This document shows, in pieces, positions 47,627 to 61,708 of a stretch of DNA of 64,000 nucleotides (the first letter of the stretch is position 1; every line of letters starts with the position of its first letter). The stretch is from Saccoglossus kowalevskii. Its lineage: Eukaryota > Hemichordata > Enteropneusta > Harrimaniidae. The notes beneath the pieces are model-generated. The model searched no databases, had not been told where the DNA came from, and saw only the letters and a list, made by a program, of their open reading frames with translations. A program made the translations under genes and the position numbers. The stretch covers positions 181,980-245,979 of the forward strand of contig NW_003134346.1 of assembly GCF_000003605.2 (NCBI RefSeq), written 5' to 3'.

Positions 47627-48870
47627 ACAAGACAACCTGATTTCTACAGTAGACGGAGTTCAACGAAAGATTTGTATCGTAACAATGTTTTAGAATTTTC
47701 AAGACAATGTCAGGACTATCAACACTACCCTTTGTCTTCCCAGGTTTGCGGGTTTCGCCAAATTAATGAACATTCTTATAAATATTACAACGCATAGAAA
47801 TGCAATACAAGGCCATTGTAAGACACTAATTGTGCAAATACATAATTTTCAATCTATTACTCCCATATCAGCAATACGTACTATTTTACTGATTCTGAAT
47901 CGATGCTCCATTAAATATAATACATTACGATCGTTTTAACAGACGCATTGACAGATTACAAGTGGTGCTCGATAATCATCACGTGGGCGAGGTTTTATAT
48001 CTCCCGGATGGGACCATGGGAATACATTTCAATTAAAGGTTGTTTTTAATCTAGCGATGATCAAACACGACAATAAGAACAGATGCCTGTAACAATCCGA
48101 ATCTCCAACCAATTATTACATTGAAATCATCCATTAACCCATCGAATTCTTCCCGCCAATTTATATATTTCTTTATAGCTTCGTCGTTTTGGAACAAATC
48201 TAAATCCATTTTTCCACAAGACTTGATTTGATAAAAAAAAGCGATGTGGATTTATTTTATGTATTATGTAAAACAAATAACATTCCTAAAAAAGATTACA
48301 AATAAATGCGAATATGCACCACTGTTATGAAATACCTGGAAACGCCCTCTGTGTGTGGGTGTATAACTGGAATTCTGATGTTTACAATCACGCTTTTTGC
48401 ATATACGTAGAATAAAAAGAGGCAATAACTAGAACTGACTGCATGTATACATAGAGATCATGTGATAAATGTCACCTTTCCACGTATTGCGAGGATAATG
48501 AAATCACAGATAAAACAAGCTTAATCCAATCATACGTATTTTAGTTAACTTCTGTACGATAGCTGTTATGTGAAAACAGAACACTGCAGCGAAGGTGACC
48601 CTACAGGTCATCCTTTCTACCTTGGGCATTTGCGCTTGTAAGAACGCGATGATATTCACATGCAAATTAAGTATTCAGGCAGCTTTTACATCGAATCGCA
48701 CAGACGTCTGTGAAGATCTTATTCGATTTTTTTTTACAATGTGTTTCTGCGCAGGCGCATCACACCAACTTAAAAGATCTGAAGTCAACAGCGAAATTGT
48801 GGCAAATGCGTGTGTGCTCTGCGATGCTGCCAGCTACTATTCTACATCGTGTGTTTGTTTTCTCTTCAAT
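47627..48870. other. Upstream region of the M13 peptidase gene
   Basis: AT-rich up to about 48.55 kb. GC-richer sequence from 48580 has a CTT/GTAAGA at 48634 and a pyrimidine-rich TTTCTGCGCAG at about 48756, so noncoding 5' exons may lie here; none is certain. Confidence 0.3.
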
Positions 48871-51800
48871 AGGAATATCTAGGCACCTCGCTTCTTTTTA
48901 AGAAAAAATACACGGACCTACCGGATTGCTTACGAAGCATTGATGCGGTGACGATTGCGAAAACACCGAACTTGATCATGACGGACCCCAAAGACGTTCT
49001 CAATCATAACACAAACTCATCGGAGGCGATTAAATACAGGCCTTCGACGTCTGAAGAGAACGGCGATGCCATACTTTTCAAGGATAAAATATCGGACCCA
49101 CTTCGGGCATCGATGATCTGCAAAACATGGTGGAAACGGCGTTCTGTGATAGAAAAATCACTCGTCTTACTGCTTGGAGGGACAGTTTGTCTTTGTATCA
49201 TTCTCATACTACTTTTAGCTACAAAGCAAGGTAAATATTCTCTTTTTTAATATTTCTAAAATAATGTTGCGGGACGACTTAACAACACTAGTAGTAATAC
49301 GTTGTGTTTTTTTGTAGTGTATACGATATTTATAAACGTTTTTGAACTATCAGTTGAACGTCTCGAATCTAGTTCAAATAACTCAGTGTATCGCATGTCA
49401 GTCATCCACACGCGTTCTTCTAAAGTGAGAGGGGAGAACTGTCAGGGTGGCATTTTGCATATTTGACTAAAACTTCGTAATATTGTAAATATATCGTTTA
49501 CATGTATAGAACACACTGCTGCTATGGATTGCCCAGAATTGCATGCTATTCGCCGAGCGATGTTTGAAAACACGACCGACGGTAATCGACGTAACTGAAA
49601 TTAGCCAGAAAGGTGAAAGTGACAAAGAATTGTGGCAGTATCTCTATCATCGTGCACACATTTCGACACAACACTGGTCGAATATCAACTGTCGACTGTA
49701 ACCCTAAGATGTCTAGACTACGTCTTTAATTGAACACGTTTACAATTCAGATAGATTCTGACATCTTCAGAGTGTAACTGTAATGACTTCTTAGCAATCA
49801 GACCTCTCATCATCTAACGGGATACACTCCGTCCAATCTATGATAGCATCAGTCGTCAGTGACGTAACCACTATAATACGTTCTCGTTTGCAATTCGGGA
49901 TTTGGAAATAAACCTAACATACATAGCAAGCGTGCGGATAGCGCAGAGATAAATGTCTAACCCCTCGGTTTATTCTCTTAACTGATTTATCTCGGAGAGT
50001 TCTCAACTTGCAAAATATCACATATGATTGGATTGTTTTTTGCAGTTCTCATAAAATTACGCGCAAGAAAGGGAGAGAAAGAGAGATAGTTTGTTGACGT
50101 GCAACACAGAGTGAGGTTTACTTCTAATATGTTCCTTTAAGGGGAGCAGAGTTCTGGCTTTTGTCACCCCGTGCATGAAATTTGAGATCTATGAATGAAT
50201 TCTGGCGATAAAAACAACTTGTATGTGCTGCGAAATGCCTTAAATATCGGGTATAAAACTGAACTGTGAAGTAAACGACAAACATCCACATACGTGTATA
50301 CACAAGCTTTACATCAAATCGGATGTGTCTTCTAGATCTATGCCGGATCTCTGCTCAAGTCTATGTTTTCTAATTGCCATACGTGCAGAATGCAATCGAT
50401 TTCCATGGTTTTAATGATTTACGAGCAAGTGAAACTGTCAGTGAAAACAATTTTCAATTTATATTTTTCAATAATATATAAATGCAAATATATGGTATGT
50501 TCCGGGTACTTGTGAAACCGATCGTTGTCGATTCAGGCAATTAAGGAATATTTAAATGTTGCTTTAAATAATGAAATATCAACTACTCCTTGCGGACACA
50601 GACTATCTATATATATAGCTAGCACGTTAGATAGATAATGTACAGGATAGTCCGATTCTGACTGAAAGTTATTCACGTACGATAGATATAATGATCCTGA
50701 TTTTAACGTGGTAGAGCTAACATCACACATCGTCACGCTTCAGATTAGTATTTGTTCGAGGGCACTACACTATATACATTTAAATAAGAAAGAAACAAGT
50801 CATGTCATGACATGACATAGTTCCCGGCCCGTTATTCAATAGTAAACAACACTAGAATGAGTCGGCCATTGTGAACTTGAAACAAATGCATATTAGTAAA
50901 TATATCATGGGATAAAACAGTATAGTTCCATTATTTTCAATGTATGTACCTATTAACAGCTGGCCATATAACATCAATATCCAGGACCGGAATGGAGGAA
51001 TCGCTAGATTTGGGTGCGTTATAACTGTCCACCATCCTGAATCTGAATAAGTCAGAGGTATAGCTCCGGAGCCGCATTCATTAAAATAATATAACCGCCA
51101 GTCCGCCATTTTGAAACTAAAAACAAAATAATGTCTTGTGTATATGACAGAAATTTTCGATTTTGATTAATTTTAAGAATCCATTTACCATCTTGAATCT
51201 GATCATGAAAGAGGTAAACGTGTATATGTTCCTCTGAGATGCGTGGATATAAGGTAAATGTGATCGGTCTAGGCATGTACAAGATGAAGGTTGAAACGCA
51301 CGGTGGCACGCACGCACGCACGCAAACATGCATGCAAGCGCGGTCTTTGTCTGAATGGGAACTACACCGAGACTAGCTAGATTTTATTCAACCAAGGTAC
51401 TGTTCACAACCCATTGCATCGTCGTGTGTGAACATTGTATTGATTCTTCTTCACCACAGTGTATTCATGTACACACGCATCACAGAAATTGATTTATTTA
51501 ATTGAAATTTATAACGTGCCTAGCTAACAACTTTGCCTTACTGAAGGATACTCTAATGAATAGTACTGAAATGTTTCGCCACAGACAGCAAATGAATTCC
51601 ACAACGTACAACAAACAAGACACTATTTCGAAGACAAGGACGGTGAATATTGTAAAATGTGATTATTTTCCACCGTCACGTTCTCCCTAGCAGCGGTTTT
51701 CCCCTGGATAAATCCATTAAAGCACATTGGCTTACATTCATTTGGCTAATATAATAGCAAATTGCCGTTTCTATTAAAAAAAAACGTGCATAGTCAAATA

Positions 51801-54800
51801 AAGCATTTTAGGATGCATATTCAATTTAGATAATATGTTGTAAATAAAAGCGAGACAAATATATACATCTGTCTCTTATCCCGGAATTGTGTTACTTGCT
51901 CTGTCATTAATGCGTTCAGGTAAACTCTTTATAATAGAACTCGCATGTCTTTATTTTGTTTGTTCTAAATTTTAATACTAATCAATCCGCGGACGTACAA
52001 CAAAACGAACCACTTGTTTAATAGATTTACTTATTTTTACTAAACGTGCTGAATAATGGTATTTCCTCACCTCAAACAAGTATAGATAGAGGAATACATT
52101 TATAAAGTTGGTTATAGGATCATCAAGTATGTACCACTTAATGGCAGGGGAAAACCACAGCATGGGGGAAAAGTATTAACGTATTGATTACGAGCGTAAA
52201 TATGTGACAAGTGACTCTAAAACCAAGGGTATATAAATGTTTAGACGACTGCGATAATATGATATCTTTAGACCACATAGTTCATGGGTATCCACTTAAA
52301 CAGTCTACTTGCATCAATTCAATATTGACATACAAAGAAGGGAAAAAAAAGTGCTGTTTATATATCCTTTTATGCGCGACCCCTGGGCACTGAAGCAACG
52401 TGTTAGAGACAATCACTCGTTTGGATTGCAATCATACTGTGTTGACCCTAAAATATTTACCCTCTTTAAGAGGAATAGCTTTGATATTTGACACCCTTAT
52501 GGTTTGTTTTGTATACAGTATATTTATAGGGGGTCATCACGTTTTTTTTTTCAAATTACAGTTCAAAACTCACTATTACTTTGTGATCTCAACTGTGAAG
52601 TATGATAACACTACAATACAATATTATATGCATATATATTTGATTTTTGCCACGTTCTCGGACATTCAAGACCCGGTGAAAGTTCTTTTCACAAACTTCC
52701 ATAATCTTCAAACCTATAAGCAATATCAGATAATTCCTAATATGTTAGAGACTGTTATTAATTGTTACAAATCCGGCAGAACGATGAGTTCTTTCTTAGC
52801 ATCATTTGTGATATAAGTTGTAATGAAAACACAGCGGCCAATTCCAATTCTGATATACTTTCGTTACGAATGTCTTTTGGCATATAAACTATACATTTAA
52901 AAATATGTCTATATTGTACGCGTTATAATTATAATTATGCTACATTCAGTAAGAACAAAATCCCGGGCCTTTGCGTCTTTGTTTTCGGCAGGCATTACAT
53001 AGATTAATTCATGGATTAATTCTTTATTGAATCGGATAAAACGACATAACTGTGATTTAGAAAGCAAAGGTCTAAACCGGCATGTTGCCACAGGGGACGC
53101 ACGCTTCATTAAACATGCATTGATGCAGGTGACATGTCTCGTTTTGTGTCTATGAATCTATTCTGTTCATTAATAGGGAGGGCGTAGTCATTGTATACTG
53201 AATATTATATAGGCGAGAAAACCGCAGCTTTTAGATCGTTATAATTATTTCCACTGCAATATTGTATTAAAGATGAAATATGGACGAAAACATTAGGTTT
53301 TCATTATTATTATTGTTGTTCTACACTCCATACTGTAGACCACATCGAATTATGATTCGCTAAACACGTTAGAATTCGTTAGATAATAAAATAAAAACCA
53401 CTAACACGCGTGTGTGGTTATTGTTATTGGAAGTATGAAATAATAAATGAAATAATTGTGTTGTTTCATTGACAGAAACTGCGTTTTCAGGTTATCTTAA
53501 ATCACAATTCAATATTTCTATCAATATATTGTATGGAAAAAACAATACTTAAAAATTCCACGATGTTCTCGCCCATATTACATATTTAACCATCAGACGT
53601 CTCGACCAATTTTTTTTTTTTACGCTCTTTTTTCTTATGTTTTTCAATATTTCTGGAAATGAACCCTAATTTTGGAGTCAACAGACACAATTTGTAGTTG
53701 CCATAGACATATAGAGCATGGGATTCTTGGTGATTACCAATGAAATAATAAATTTAACGAGTGCTACTAGAAATATGCTATAAAATAGAAGTACTCTAGG
53801 AATGTGATTGCTTGTTATACAAACAGACCTCTTTGAAATGATTCAGGATAGTTGCTCTTTTCATCTTTGATGGACTAGTTATCACCTCTTGGGATTAGTG
53901 TGCCAGGTATGAATTATAAATTGCGATCTATCTAAAATTAGACTTGTCATCTCATCGAATATCGGAACGCAGACGTAGTGTGGAACAGTCTCGTCTCGTG
54001 GCATTCTGAATGTTTCACAGTGACGTCAATCGGAGGCTGGTCTATTGAAAAGTGGCTGTTAAATGCATTAGTTCGCTCACATTACTAGCCCCAGTTACAT
54101 ACAACTATACGACACTTTAATAAAAAATCAGTAACATGTCATCTGTTGAGGTGTTGAGGTGAGCTTTTACATCTCGTTCACTGTATATTCATAATAGGGT
54201 TACAACACATCAACCAACGCGTGGTATTACCATCCATGGATTGCGAATCTGTTTCTGGATAAACTTCTATGATTGCATTGTTAATATCAGTGATTTTATG
54301 CGAAAAATCAGCAGCTATTTGCTATTGATTTCGACTGAGACGTGTATCAAAATGTTGTTGACAGTTCAGAATCCCACCGCTGCAGTGGGATGATAAACAG
54401 AAGTAATCAGGTTATCAGTGGTTTGAACCTCATGGGCACGACAGCACTTGACGTATTGAAAACATTAGCTCGTACCAGATTCTTGTGTGTAAGCACGGAG
54501 CGCATCGATAAGATCATTCCCAAGGCACGTGGGCAAGCCTATGGATACCGTGATTAAATAAACACAGCCGCTAGTCATAAATATGGCCGCGGAGAATATA
54601 GTAACGTTTAAACTGCTTCTCACACACAACTATCACGATCATACGACCTTGAAATTATTTACCAAGGACAATCCGATGATACATTGTACAATATTCCGAT
54701 GCGCTTCGGCATTTCGATAATTTTTCGATTGAAGTTTAATATTTCATAGTAAGTTTGTATTATTTACACGTGCCTTTCTATTGCTCGCGGAACGAGAAGA

Positions 54801-57800
54801 ACAATTGTCTATTTCAAGCAGAGAACGAACTACTCAAATTACTAACTGCGGCAAAGGTATCGCGTTCCAATTTATAGGGAAACCTCAATTTCTCCTCAGT
54901 ACTGGATTTGAAGTGTTCTATACATACTAGAATAATTGAATTCCAGGTGATACGACTTGAATCACTGTAACTGCAAGCAGCTCGCCATTAGGCTGCGTTC
55001 TATCAACTTCGATTACTTCAATGAACTCACGTATTCACATTTTCGATACTGGAATTGTTTGGCAGTGATACATTGATTGCACTAAAATTTAAATTCACAT
55101 TATATGAGGTAATTACGAAATATGGTCATGTAGCGATATAATTGTGAAATCTTGCAATAAATATTGTCTTATACAAAGATTTAACGCTCAATCAATGCAA
55201 AGACGATTTCAAACAAACATGTGTCATACGCGAAATCAATTAAAAACCTTTTTTTCTTACGGATACTGAACAACGCAATATCACAGTAAATGTAAATGCC
55301 ATTTAGAAAGTATAGACAATGTTTTTTTTTATCACGGACAATGACCCTCCCATCTTTTGCATTTGAAAATTAATATTCACATGATAATTTAACATCATCT
55401 TTGGATTAGATTATATGATGAAACAAGCATTTTGAAATCATGAAAATTAGTCACGCCTTTCTAACAGTCAGAAAAAGCAATACACTTAAATACGAACATC
55501 TCTTTAGCACGGCTAAAGATTAGCTTATGTCCCTAGGTGTGGGATTAACCGAAGTCAATGACTTCTCTTTTGCACGTTAGTTCACAAAGCTGCGTTGAGA
55601 AATTCTGTGTTCTTTTGCCCGAATTGAGACAATATAGATACAGATACATTTTAAAATGTATATATACTTGATTTAAATGCTTCGTCACACAAAGTCACAC
55701 GACTTCGGGTCCTACTCCTTTGACTGAATCTCCAATATTATATATCCACATATGCAATTAAAATCTTGGATATGCAATCTTTGAATATCTGTCGTCTTTC
55801 CTATACTTGTTCGTAGCCGTTTCATCCCAGTGTGATTAGCATTAAGTTTCTCTATGTACTATTGGTGATACCTAACAAATCGTCGACAGTTTTACGATAC
55901 AATGCGACGAGTCGAAATTTCAGACGTCCCGAAACATATTTCTGTTATCGAGGTTAATAAAATAACTTTCAGTCATTTTCAGTTTTATATCAACAATTTG
56001 AAATCTTTTGCCAAAAAAATGTGATTTACATTTCATGCTTCCTCGTACGTGATGTTTTTAGTTGCTATATTTGCAATACATCCGGTAGAAACCAAATTTA
56101 TATCATTCTTGCTGGTCGACCACTATGAGCGAAGTGGCGAGTGTTTTTTTTTTGCATGATTAAACAAGTCTAATATACATGGAAGTGGATGCAATCCCAT
56201 TCTACTAAAAAAATCACAATATTTTGTCACACAGATAACTTTCATAAATAAGTCGAGGAATATTTTTTTATTGAGGTACCTAAGTACTCATACGATATTC
56301 ATAATTACAGAAAACCAGAATGAACCGGTTCCCACAGTCCAACGATCAAGACAAATGCGACCGATTTATCACGTTTTTTTTTACACCAATGGGTTTAAAT
56401 GGTATAATTATTCATACATTGCCAGCTACTGTCCACACTAATTGATTTTAAAATTATTATAAATGACAGCATCCTGACGTATTGTCCAAATTACGCTACG
56501 CTAATTCTCCAGCAAACGAATGTTATAATTTAATTGACACTAATGAGATTTAACGTCACTATAATAATATAGACACCTTGTTGCTTAGTCATTTAATTGA
56601 AAAAAAGAATCCAATTAAACAACTTATAAAGCGATTCGAAACGGAAATTCTTAAGCCGAAGCCGACAAACGCACACATAATTCACATGGGCACTTCAGTT
56701 CTGTATTGTTCTATGCAAGCAATGCTAACTGTCGTGGCTTTGTCGCTTGAAGAGGGATATGCAAATTGTCATTTTCTAGCGAACATTCAACCCCGATTCT
56801 CATCCATTCTGAGTTAATATGGTTAAACATTTTAGAAACAATTCAGTTTGGACTGCACTACCTCGTTGATTTATCTGTGGTGACGTACACACGTCGATGA
56901 GCGTAAAACAACTACACGAATCATGCTGGCGATAAAGATAATGACGCATTGTTGTAATCTGGTCACCCACCAATATTACTCTAATGTACACGATTGCTGT
57001 AAATTGCGATAAATGTTGCAAACAAATCAGAGTGGGGATTATTGATTTGACTACTAGTAGGCTAGAAATCTCAGTCACTTACATTTCTGTGACGAACCAA
57101 TTGTCTTCATTAGCTGAAATCACATGGGACATATATACGATTTGAATAGCAATAAGATAAATTGCTTATAACCGCGAGTTCTTCTATGATTATCATGTGG
57201 GAGTATCACGCCCAATAGTCGCTGGATGAGAACATTCTCGATCAAGCGCGTTCATTTTATCCCTAAGCTCCAAATTCTGTACAGCAGTACAATGTATGTC
57301 TACTGTGGTATATGGCAACCATTATGACGTAGACACTGGAACGATTACAGTGACGTGCACTGTACTAAACTAGCATATATCCGTGAATCAGAATAACTTT
57401 CGTATCTTTGCCCGGACAAGCGTACGTACAACTGGCGTTAAGAAATGAAAGAATGTACGCTATCCATGCAGTACGCGCCACCCACAAAGACCATATCAGA
57501 TATACTTCTGTGCCATGAGCACGTGGCAACCGACGAGGGAATGCACTAATAATTACACACGGCAGAACGACTGTGTCGCTCTGTCTGATGAGTCTCGCAT
57601 ATGTCAAACCCAGAATGATTTTAAACGTAAACTGAGCCTGTAAAATATATTTGATTTGTCTATATGTAAATAGAAGATGAATCCCAAACTGAACAGTGAG
57701 AGTTCATTCTCTCAGCTTCGGGCCAATTGTTGAATGTTACAATTGAGTATGATATCGGGACACAAAAGTTGATTCATTATAAAAGTTAGCGAAACACCCG

Positions 57801-60800
57801 ATGTTGTTAACGTGAAATAATCTTCATAATGTAATGTACAGATGATTTTACTCAAGAAAATACAGCATCAGCTACAGGGACCGGTTGGACGTTTTTTTTA
57901 TGGTACAGCGCAAATGTCAAATTCGTAACATTTCAGTAATGATAGTGCCCCTCATACATAATATGGCCGACTAGCACGATAACACACGTAATTTCCTGTA
58001 GATCGTAAGTTTGAATTTGCCTTAGACTCAAATGGCTGCCGAGATCTCGTGAAGAGCGAGAAAGCCACGAGACTGGAGTTTTACCCCCCCCCCACCAATA
58101 GCGTTCTATTTGCTCACATTAGTGAGCGTTCCCTATTCCGGTTACCATGGCTACACACGACAGGGGAACAGTGAACGCGATAACTGGAGAAAATAAAACG
58201 TTATTTGAACTGCAAACAAATCTCGTGAACCTTTTGCAAGCCGTCTGTGTGTGATGTATATTATTACTACTTAAACTATTAACAACGTTTTGAGCGTGGA
58301 TACATTCGTCAAATGTAATTACAGGATACAAAAAAAAAAAAACACTTGGCGTGTGCATGTGGTATTAAGAACATTTCCTACTAATGTACTTAGTGAAGCT
58401 GCGGAAAATACCATTAAAGCGCGATATAATGAATATGTAATTCTCTGATTTACAAGGTGTTTTACACAGTTATTTAATCAGTAAGCATGAAGCGAAAACT
58501 GCGTATGATGTGATATGCACTGCACGTAGTTCTCTTCCGTCATTACACCGATAGACTCAATATCATTAACTGCGGTGTAGACACAGAGGAATCACCCGCA
58601 GAACTGATCTCTGAATGCATGATGCGAGATACTGTGATTACACAATGGCGAAATGTGTCAATCCCTCGATACCCGTGTTACATGAATCTTTGCGAGGAGT
58701 AACCTCGAGCTCTTCAATACTCTGGAGCCAATCATACATATTCCGATTCTATATATGATATAATAGACATCATGCAGGGATACATCTTATATACGCAATA
58801 CATTGTATATTCAATGGAATAAATTAATATCGCATATTTATTTGATTACATCTTACATTAATATTCAGGCATATACTTTAACACTCCGACTAGCACAAAT
58901 AGTTCATATATATATATATAAATACGATGCAGGTCACAACGCAACTACGATTACTTATAACTAAGATTTCGGGGTTGTCAGTTTTAATTTGTTTAATGGA
59001 GTGTTTGCAAGGCTTATCTGGAAACACACTATCAGAACTTTTTGTGTTATCTTTATGGTATATCTACTTTGAATAAAAACGTTGTTGACTGACCACGTGT
59101 TATTGAACACGTGTTTAAGGTGTGTGTCTGTTTGCCACGAATATCATGTTGTATTGTTCAACTGGTAGGATGTTCAGAAAATAAAATTTAAAACATTCAG
59201 TTTAACGTATATGCCGACGGATTGAAATTTTAGCACCATATTCTTCGCACTGAGTGTGGTTAATTGTCGTGGTTAAAGAAATAGCGAAATTCACACCCCC
59301 CCACACACATTATTCGTCGCATGGGTTCCATGTCGAACACGACGCGTCGCCAAGACCGTGACGATTGCAATATATAAAGGTCACATGCAGACCTGTGAGC
59401 ATTAAATATTAGAACAATTGCGCCGGAAATGACATGATAAATTCAATTCATCGGTTGTACGTGTTAGTGTATACGTTACGAACCACCAAAATTACATACA
59501 AAACACAACAATTCACAGACGATGGCGTTTTATATTTATTACCCTAATTTACGCACTGGAACCGTAGACCTAGACACGTATATAATTATACTTGCTCGCA
59601 CTCAAATCCCAGCGTTAAACCTTCACCTAGTAATATGCGGTAAAGTGTGCACAAAGGCAGCCATACAAAGGCAACAAAAGCAGTGCTCAATCAGGAGTCA
59701 TGGTCTGGTGGCTCGTTATGTTGACTGTATTCAGTATTTGATTTACAGGTACACAATAAACCAAGTGCTCTATTCTTAGTGTCGTATTTCTTCCCACACT
59801 CGTGAAAGCAGAGGGCAATCGGGTGACCTTTTTTGGAGCACTCCTACGCACATGATGGCTTATTTAAACTGGTCAACTTTTTTTCCGTACATCATGATTC
59901 ACCAAACAGGCTTAAAGAATTTAACCAGTTGATACATTTTGAATACTTAGTACTTAAGTTGATTTCACCGGGTCGGTGGAGTTGAATGCATTCATCCAAC
60001 CTTGCAGATTCATCTGTATTTTAGCGTCTCGACCCCTGACAACATTTACCCTAGCACGCCTTACATATTCACGTAGAGAAGACGAATTGCCTGATCCGTA
60101 CTGATGAATGAACTACATAATATACGACGCCACGTCGGTTTACCCGATGAAACCTAATATTATATATAGAGACGACATTCCATAGTATGTCATGATACAA
60201 CAATATTTAGTTGTTTAGGTCTTGCCAGTTGGAACTATTTTTTGGTTGACTCTTACCAATGGGTGTATGGTTTATCTAATTGTGGGCTACTTAAAACATA
60301 ACTAACGAATAACGGGTAAACTGAAGCTATGTGTTTGAGTGTTTTATTTCCGGCAACCATATACATAACGCATCTCAATGACACTTCCAACCATAGGCGT
60401 GTTGTGTTTTTATGCCGTGTTACCTTTAAGAAGAAGATGTCACAAACTATTCCATCAGACACGGGGGTGTGTTCAGATGTGTTTATAAAGGCTTCAATGG
60501 CCACGGGATAAACAAGGCGACTTGCTGAGTGATTGGCTACTTGCCAAATACTCACTTGTTGACTACACGATGGCATATCGTATTGTGTAAGCATGGTAAT
60601 AGCTGTCCTGAACAGTTCCCGAGGACGTTTGTCTCAATTTCACCTCTTTTCATACATGTATTTCATTGCTATAAAAACAAATATACATCTATTCGTATCC
60701 ATTGACATGTTTCGCCGTGTAAGTTTACGTCAGTGCATCTCAACCTTTTTTACTCGGGGAAACATCTGACCGTAGCTTACTTAACCTTTCACTCATCACG

Positions 60801-61613
60801 AGCTCGATAGCAACTCAATGTGACCTGGTTACCGACTACTACTCGATCGATATAATCATCCCCCTACCTCTGTGGATGCTAGGGTATGCGAATAAACTCC
60901 GTGACGACTCAAAGGTTATTAGACGTACCATATCATGTGTAGTGCTAGCATTATTTTTCGTCGTTTGTGTTCTTCGAAAACCACTTCACGCCAAGTGAGT
61001 GCAGCCCTTTTATCGGATCTAACCTGGCTACCGCATAACGAGCAATCACACGGAATGGTTCTACGGGTGAGGCAGTGAAAGAAAACAAGTGCCAAAACAA
61101 CTCCATTTTTCCGATCACTAGAGGGCGCACTTTTAATAGTTTATTTTTCATGAATAACATTCTCTCGCAAATAATTGATATTCCCCTAATTCACCTTGAA
61201 TGGAAAGAAATTTCCCGTCTTTGCCGTAAAATGGGGAACTATTCAAAATGAAATCGAAACAAAACGCATTGGTTACAGCAAACAATTACTATATATTCAC
61301 GGACCTTCTTCAGCGTTGTACGATGATTGGTTATATTTTATATCGATGCGAACGAGGACGAACAATTAAGCAATATGTGTTATATTATATATACATTATC
61401 TTATATACTTCAGTATTTTGATCTAAACATGTTTCAAATTGAATCCTACCATCTCTATTTTCATTTCTACTAGGAGGCAAAGATTCTTCAAATACGTATA
61501 CAGGAAACACATGTATATCAACGAGTTGCGTTCATACAGGTAAATGTCACGTATATTTGTTATTTTAATCTATTCTTAAAATGTCATATATTATACAAGC
61601 TGCACTTCCCTAT

Positions 61614-61708
<95 letters not shown>

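Larger units (their letters stand above)
49231..61473. other. 12.2-kb first intron of the M13 gene
   Basis: Starts GTAAAT and ends TTTCATTTCTACTAG. It contains no supported gene on either strand. Items seen: a degenerate ~80-bp tandem (50850-51215), a full CRE at 54021-54028, a CTCF-like site at 61114-61127 and poly-C/poly-A runs near 58083 and 58330. Other open frames in it are chance-like. Confidence 0.6.

Noticed and set aside
47372-47797. 141-codon plus-strand open frame with a Phe/Ile/Leu/Tyr run
   Set aside because: The middle is the (TTTTA)n microsatellite, which is stop-free in this frame; the flanks have no coding character.
48595-48901. Two overlapping frames before the M13 start exon
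   Set aside because: They read through a likely 5' leader and its splice acceptors in different phases and match nothing.
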